NCBI RefSeq assembly: GCF_001544975.2
Contig: NZ_FCOG02000043.1
Coordinates: forward strand, 1 to 53,446
Direction of reading: 5' to 3'
Length of the DNA: 53,446 nt
Source of the DNA: Caballeronia arationis
GTDB lineage: Bacteria; Pseudomonadota; Gammaproteobacteria; Burkholderiales; Burkholderiaceae
Part shown: piece by piece, positions 50,438-53,446 of the stretch
How positions within the stretch are numbered: position 1 is the stretch's first letter
Layout: each line of letters begins with the position of its first letter
The notes under the pieces: generated by a model
Told to the model about the DNA's origin: nothing
Seen by the model: only the letters and a program-made list of their open reading frames with translations
Databases searched by the model: none
Position numbers and translations under genes: made by a program

Positions 50438-51031
50438 ATGAACGTGCTTCCACGATTCAACGCTTCGATGGTGTTGCCGCCGTTCACTGGCGACGAGCCC
50501 ACCGCACCGGCGACAATGTCGCCATACCGGGCGCAAATGCTCGAGTTCACGCAGCAGTTCGCGACCTCGCAACCGCGAGCGACGATTCTCGAGGGGTTGA
50601 TCCACTATCGAAAAGCACTCAGGAGCGCAGGAATCGTGGACGCGTTCCAGTGGATGGATGGGAGCTTTGTCGAAGATGTCGAACAGTCACGCGGGCGACC
50701 GCCGGGCGATATCGATGTGGTGACATTTGGGTCGCGGCCGCAGTTCGCCGATGCCGCCGCGTTTCAAGCTTGGATTGCGGCCCACGCGGAGTTGTTCAAG
50801 CCACGGGAAGCGAAACGGCTTTACAGTTGCGACGCGTATTTTGTTGACTTGGGGAAACGACCGGACCTTCTGGTTGACGACACGCGCTACTGGTTCGGGC
50901 TCTTCTCGCATCAACGAGAGACTGCCCTATGGAAGGGAATGGTGCAGATTCCGCTGCTATCGGACGATGATCAGGCACTGGCCTATCTTCAGAACCTCGT
51001 GTTTGACGAGCAAGGCGACGACGATGCTTAG
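50438..51031 (+). CDS. DUF6932 family protein (nucleotidyltransferase-like)
   Basis: A 197-residue protein of the DUF6932 type. The central FQWMDGSFVEDVEQSRGRPP followed by GDIDVV resembles the GS...DxD metal site of minimal nucleotidyltransferases, and the start FNASMVLPPFTGDEP is typical of this subfamily. The ATG at 50438 is used; an in-frame ATG at 50300 would run through the operator-like palindrome region. It overlaps the next gene by eight bases. Such proteins are often in mobile or toxin-antitoxin-like contexts; whether this pair is a defence or toxin module is unknown. Confidence 0.7.
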   Translation: MNVLPRFNASMVLPPFTGDEPTAPATMSPYRAQMLEFTQQFATSQPRATILEGLIHYRKALRSAGIVDAFQWMDGSFVEDVEQSRGRPPGDIDVVTFGSRPQFADAAAFQAWIAAHAELFKPREAKRLYSCDAYFVDLGKRPDLLVDDTRYWFGLFSHQRETALWKGMVQIPLLSDDDQALAYLQNLVFDEQGDDDA

Positions 51032-51998
51032 GAAACTCAAAATTGACGCATTGAAAGCCGACCTGTCTGCGGTGGAGGCGATGCTCGCCTCACGCAGCGA
51101 AGCAGACGACCCGATCGGCTGGTACCAGTTCTCCTCGCGCAAGGAAGAGATCGAACTGGCGCTCGACGAAGCCGTGGCCCGACCGCAACCGCATGCGGAA
51201 TTGGGCATTTTCTTCGGCGGCGCCCCGGTTCAGGGGTCGCGTGGCATCAACGCGGATTTCGCTGGCAAGGCGCTCGAGGATCTGCAGGCACTCGTATCGA
51301 AACGCTTTTCGGGTCGTGAATTCGGCCGACTGGCGCAGCGGGGGCCCGTCCCGCGCATCGACAACTCACAGATGCTAGTCACGAATATCGTGCGCGGATC
51401 GGTGGGCTTCGTGCTCGAGGAGTCGGGTGCCAATGCGCAGATGGTCGAGACCCCGCTGAAGGCGGCCGTCGACGAGATCGCCGATATCCTTTCGAGGGTG
51501 GGCGCCGATGACGAGGCAGTATTCGATGAGGCGGCGACCGAACTGGACGAGCGGATCCTGGTCACGCTCAAGCAATTCTTCCAACGTCTGGACGAAAATG
51601 GCGCCACCATGCGCGTGGTCGATGGTACTCGTGATTTTCTGCTTGATCGCCATGCCGTTGCGCGTGCGCGCGAGCGCACGCAGGCCATGGAGATCGCCGA
51701 ACGCGACGAAGAGATGACTGGCACGTTGTTTCTGTTGCCCGACTCAAGGCGATTCGATTTCTATACGCCGGTGAACAGGGGCGACGGTGTGCTGAAGGGC
51801 ACGGTGAGTGCTGCCGTCATGCGGCAAATTGAAGGACAGCCCGAGCTTGGGCAGGCTCCTATCGATCCGCGTGCCATCCCGCAGACGTCATGGCGCGTCG
51901 AGATTAAAACTCGTGAGCTGCGCGAACGCAACAGAGCCCCTCGCCAGGTGCATACACTGATGCGGCTCGTCGGACCGGTCCTCGAGCCACCGCGCTAG
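51024..51998 (+). CDS. Unknown partner of the DUF6932 protein, 324 aa
   Basis: A soluble protein I do not recognise. The start is coiled-coil-like (LKIDALKADLSAVEAMLASR, SSRKEEIELALDEAVARPQ). A middle part has SRGINADFAGKALEDLQALV and NIVRGSVGFVLEESGANAQM. The C-terminal part is strand-rich (EMTGTLFLLPDSRRFDFYTP, LKGTVSAAVMRQIEG). No membrane segment. It overlaps the DUF6932 gene by eight bases, so the two are made together and probably interact. The stop is followed by a long gene-free stretch. Confidence 0.6.
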   Translation: MLRKLKIDALKADLSAVEAMLASRSEADDPIGWYQFSSRKEEIELALDEAVARPQPHAELGIFFGGAPVQGSRGINADFAGKALEDLQALVSKRFSGREFGRLAQRGPVPRIDNSQMLVTNIVRGSVGFVLEESGANAQMVETPLKAAVDEIADILSRVGADDEAVFDEAATELDERILVTLKQFFQRLDENGATMRVVDGTRDFLLDRHAVARARERTQAMEIAERDEEMTGTLFLLPDSRRFDFYTPVNRGDGVLKGTVSAAVMRQIEGQPELGQAPIDPRAIPQTSWRVEIKTRELRERNRAPRQVHTLMRLVGPVLEPPR

Positions 51999-52986
51999 AT
52001 CAGGACCTTGCGGTGTGTTGCCCCAAACGTGCGCGCTGCGCGCCGAGGCCGGCGCTGTGCGTTATTCAGTTCAACACGTTCTGCATCTAGTTCGGCGTGC
52101 TCCTGCTTCACGCCGCGCTGTTATCTGGCAGGGAAGGGCCGCCGAGTTTAGCCACGCGTCCGGTCACATAATTTGACATAAAGACAATTAGCGCATTTTA
52201 ATTAGTGCTCCTAATGGGTGTTCCTTCTGCGCGTGGCGGGACACCGAGCGCGTCGAGAGCAGCATCATTTCACACGAGCGTCGGTACCTTGTCTTCGCAC
52301 GAAGTTCGAACCGACATAGAGATCAGGGATAGTGTTGGCGCGTGTGGTTTGCGTTCACAATCTAAATGCGATTGCGGTTGACGCGCTAAGCAATGATGTG
52401 CTTCGGCAGCACGACCATCTTACGGGTGTTTGGCGCGCGGCCTTTGCGCAGGCGGAAGCGGTGAACCGGATAACGTGCCCGCCGCCGCGCCAACCGTGTA
52501 GAAGACGGCGTCTGCTGCAGGAAACCTTTCCTCAGTCGTGGATCTTGTCGGGCCTGCGCACCGCACGCGCGTGCCTTGAACAATCTTCGTCATTGCGCCG
52601 TTCGCATTGCGCACGCACGTTCAGGCCACCGCTTCTTCGTCGGAATGTTTTCACCTTCTTCTTCGAGTGCCGTTCGCACCTCTTCGCGAAACCTCGCGTC
52701 GTAGGCCGGCTTCTTCCCCGGTGTCGTGCCCGCCAAACGCTGGTTCGGTCCAAAATCTTCCCATGTCCAACCTCGTTCGGTATGTGCTTCATTACCGCGC
52801 GCGGGTTGACGCGTCCCCGCTCAAGCTTGCAGATGCGTCGATCACTGCGGCAGTTATGTAAGGCCGTCATGTGGCCCTTATGGGCCGCCGGTGGAAAATT
52901 GATCATGCAGGAAAGAAAAAGAGTGCTTGTCGCTGTCGGCGATCCCGATCGACTGTCAGTTCGTTGCCCAGTCGCTGTCGTCGCCC

Positions 52987-52998
52987 TACCACGTGGTA
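52987..52998. promoter_or_regulatory. Palindrome TACCACGTGGTA, copy 2
   Basis: Exact repeat of the palindrome at 50114-50125, again preceded by CC. It lies 122 bases before the second palindrome type. Confidence 0.5.
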
Positions 52999-53109
52999 GA
53001 TCTTTAAGATTCGCTACAGCCCCACCCGCGTCGTTGCGCAGAAGCTGGGACCGCGCAAAAGAATCTGCGACTAATCTCCACGTTCGCGCAACAAAACTAA
53101 TCTAAAGCG

Positions 53110-53127
53110 TGATGATACGAATTATCA
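53110..53127. promoter_or_regulatory. Palindrome TGATGAT-ACGA-ATTATCA
   Basis: Imperfect copy of the operator-like repeat at 50278-50295, with the same GCGTGAT lead-in. One mismatch between the arms. Confidence 0.5.
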
Positions 53128-53223
53128 GGCATGGAGCGTCGCGGAAAGGCGGCGTTGGCGGCCACCGAACTCCGGAGTGCGCGCGCCGGCGCGCTATCTG
53201 AGAACACATGCGGTTTATTGGTC

Positions 53224-53239
53224 TACAATAATTCCTATT
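53224..53239 (+). promoter_or_regulatory. -10 box and operator core of the RHH gene
   Basis: TACAAT (53224-53229) overlaps ATAATTCCTATT (53228-53239), the exact reverse complement of the core of the palindrome at 50278. Binding of a regulator here would block transcription of the following gene. Confidence 0.45.
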
Positions 53240-53261
53240 GGACAATCGACGGAGACGAAAC

Positions 53262-53446
53262 ATGGTGGCAGAGACCAGGACGTTGACGGCACAGGTGCCC
53301 GTCGAACTTGCTCAGGAAGTAGATGCGTTGTCGGAGCGTCTTGAGCGGCCCCGCCAGTGGATCATCAAAAAGGCGCTGGTCCAGTTCCTTACTCGCGAGG
53401 CAGAGAAGCGACGCCTGATTCAGGAAGGTCTGGATGACGTCACCGC
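53262..53446 (+). CDS. Ribbon-helix-helix protein, cut by the window end
   Basis: The first 61 residues of a CopG/RHH-type DNA-binding protein: the strand RTLTAQVPVELAQEVDAL and helices LSERLERPRQWIIKKALVQF, LTREAEKRRLIQEGL. GGAG precedes the ATG. Proteins of this size and type are mostly antitoxins (ParD, CopG, RelB-like) that repress their own operon, and a toxin gene would be expected just beyond the window. The operator-like repeat at its -10 box supports self-regulation. Partial at the right edge. Confidence 0.8.
   Translation, partial: MVAETRTLTAQVPVELAQEVDALSERLERPRQWIIKKALVQFLTREAEKRRLIQEGLDDVT

Larger units (their letters stand above)
51999..53261. other. Gene-poor 1.26 kb stretch
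   Basis: Open frames on both strands (such as 52332-53105 plus, 52532-52906 minus) are Arg/Cys-rich and lack ribosome sites, so I reject them. The right end holds the repeated palindromes and the promoter of the ribbon-helix-helix gene. The central part may be remnants of decayed genes; I recognise none. Confidence 0.45.

Noticed and set aside
52332..53105. Long plus-strand frame of 257 codons
   Set aside because: Arg/Cys-rich composition, no ribosome site, no motifs, and it runs through the repeated palindromes.
1..53446. CRISPR arrays, rRNA genes and complete tRNA genes
   Set aside because: No regularly spaced repeats and no rRNA or full tRNA patterns were seen in reading the window; an automated scan would be needed to exclude them fully.

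Overview
The window looks like accessory DNA from a GC-rich betaproteobacterium of the Burkholderiaceae (Paraburkholderia, Caballeronia or a relative). That placement rests on codon use, on the hypothetical proteins at the left end and on the insertion sequences, not on a database search. Its dominant feature is an unusually dense fluoride-response region. Between about 2.7 and 38.2 kb I find twelve copies of the fluoride (crcB-type) riboswitch aptamer: eight on the plus strand (2924, 4798, 8294, 16595, 19782, 27562, 32011, 38130) and four on the minus strand (starting at 2766, 19569, 27453, 36449). Most are followed by a hairpin in which a downstream GTAGG or GTAGGC pairs with the GCCTAC end of the aptamer. 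Several sit back to back as divergent pairs.

Left to right: 0.4-1.3 kb holds a ribosome-hibernation-like gene and small proteins. 1.2-4.3 kb holds two divergent, riboswitch-led genes for related Cys-rich proteins, each with a small partner gene. 4.3-8.2 kb has crcB (minus) and a riboswitch operon DUF190-gpmA-eno, then a second DUF190 gene. 8.3-16.1 kb is a riboswitch operon of six genes resembling formate hydrogenlyase/complex I, whose large subunit has lost the NiFe-binding cysteines. 16.6-18.9 kb has a CLC-F fluoride/proton antiporter, a DUF190-like gene and a small membrane protein. 19.0-26.9 kb has two tiny overlapping genes (minus) and a riboswitch operon ABC exporter-MutS-like-MutS-like-cyclopropane synthase, then a second small membrane protein. 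26.9-32.7 kb has a second crcB and an inorganic pyrophosphatase gene destroyed by two insertion sequences plus a frameshift. 33-38 kb has a riboswitch-led membrane protein and CNNM/CorC-type transporter (minus), a VOC protein and an Nramp metal transporter. 38-39.6 kb has a riboswitch followed by a host-attachment-family protein and a histidine phosphatase.

The parts suggest a coherent strategy, which is inference: export fluoride (two CrcB, one CLC-F), supply extra copies of fluoride-sensitive enzymes (enolase, phosphoglycerate mutase, formerly pyrophosphatase), adjust divalent metals (Nramp, CNNM), maintain membrane and proton gradient (cyclopropane synthase, the ion-pumping complex), and use several uncharacterised proteins whose only clue is their riboswitch.

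From 39.6 kb the character changes to a degraded patchwork: MFS and IS30 fragments, a chromate-type chrB regulator with an intact and a decayed copy facing each other across duplicated operators, an endonuclease/exonuclease/phosphatase-family protein, two MFS transporters, a phosphate permease split by a cleanly bounded IS5-type element, IS3 and lipocalin-like remnants, and nhaA with a structured leader. The last 3.5 kb carries a two-gene DUF6932 module and the start of a ribbon-helix-helix gene. Their upstream regions share two palindromes, suggesting a common regulator or a duplicated promoter.
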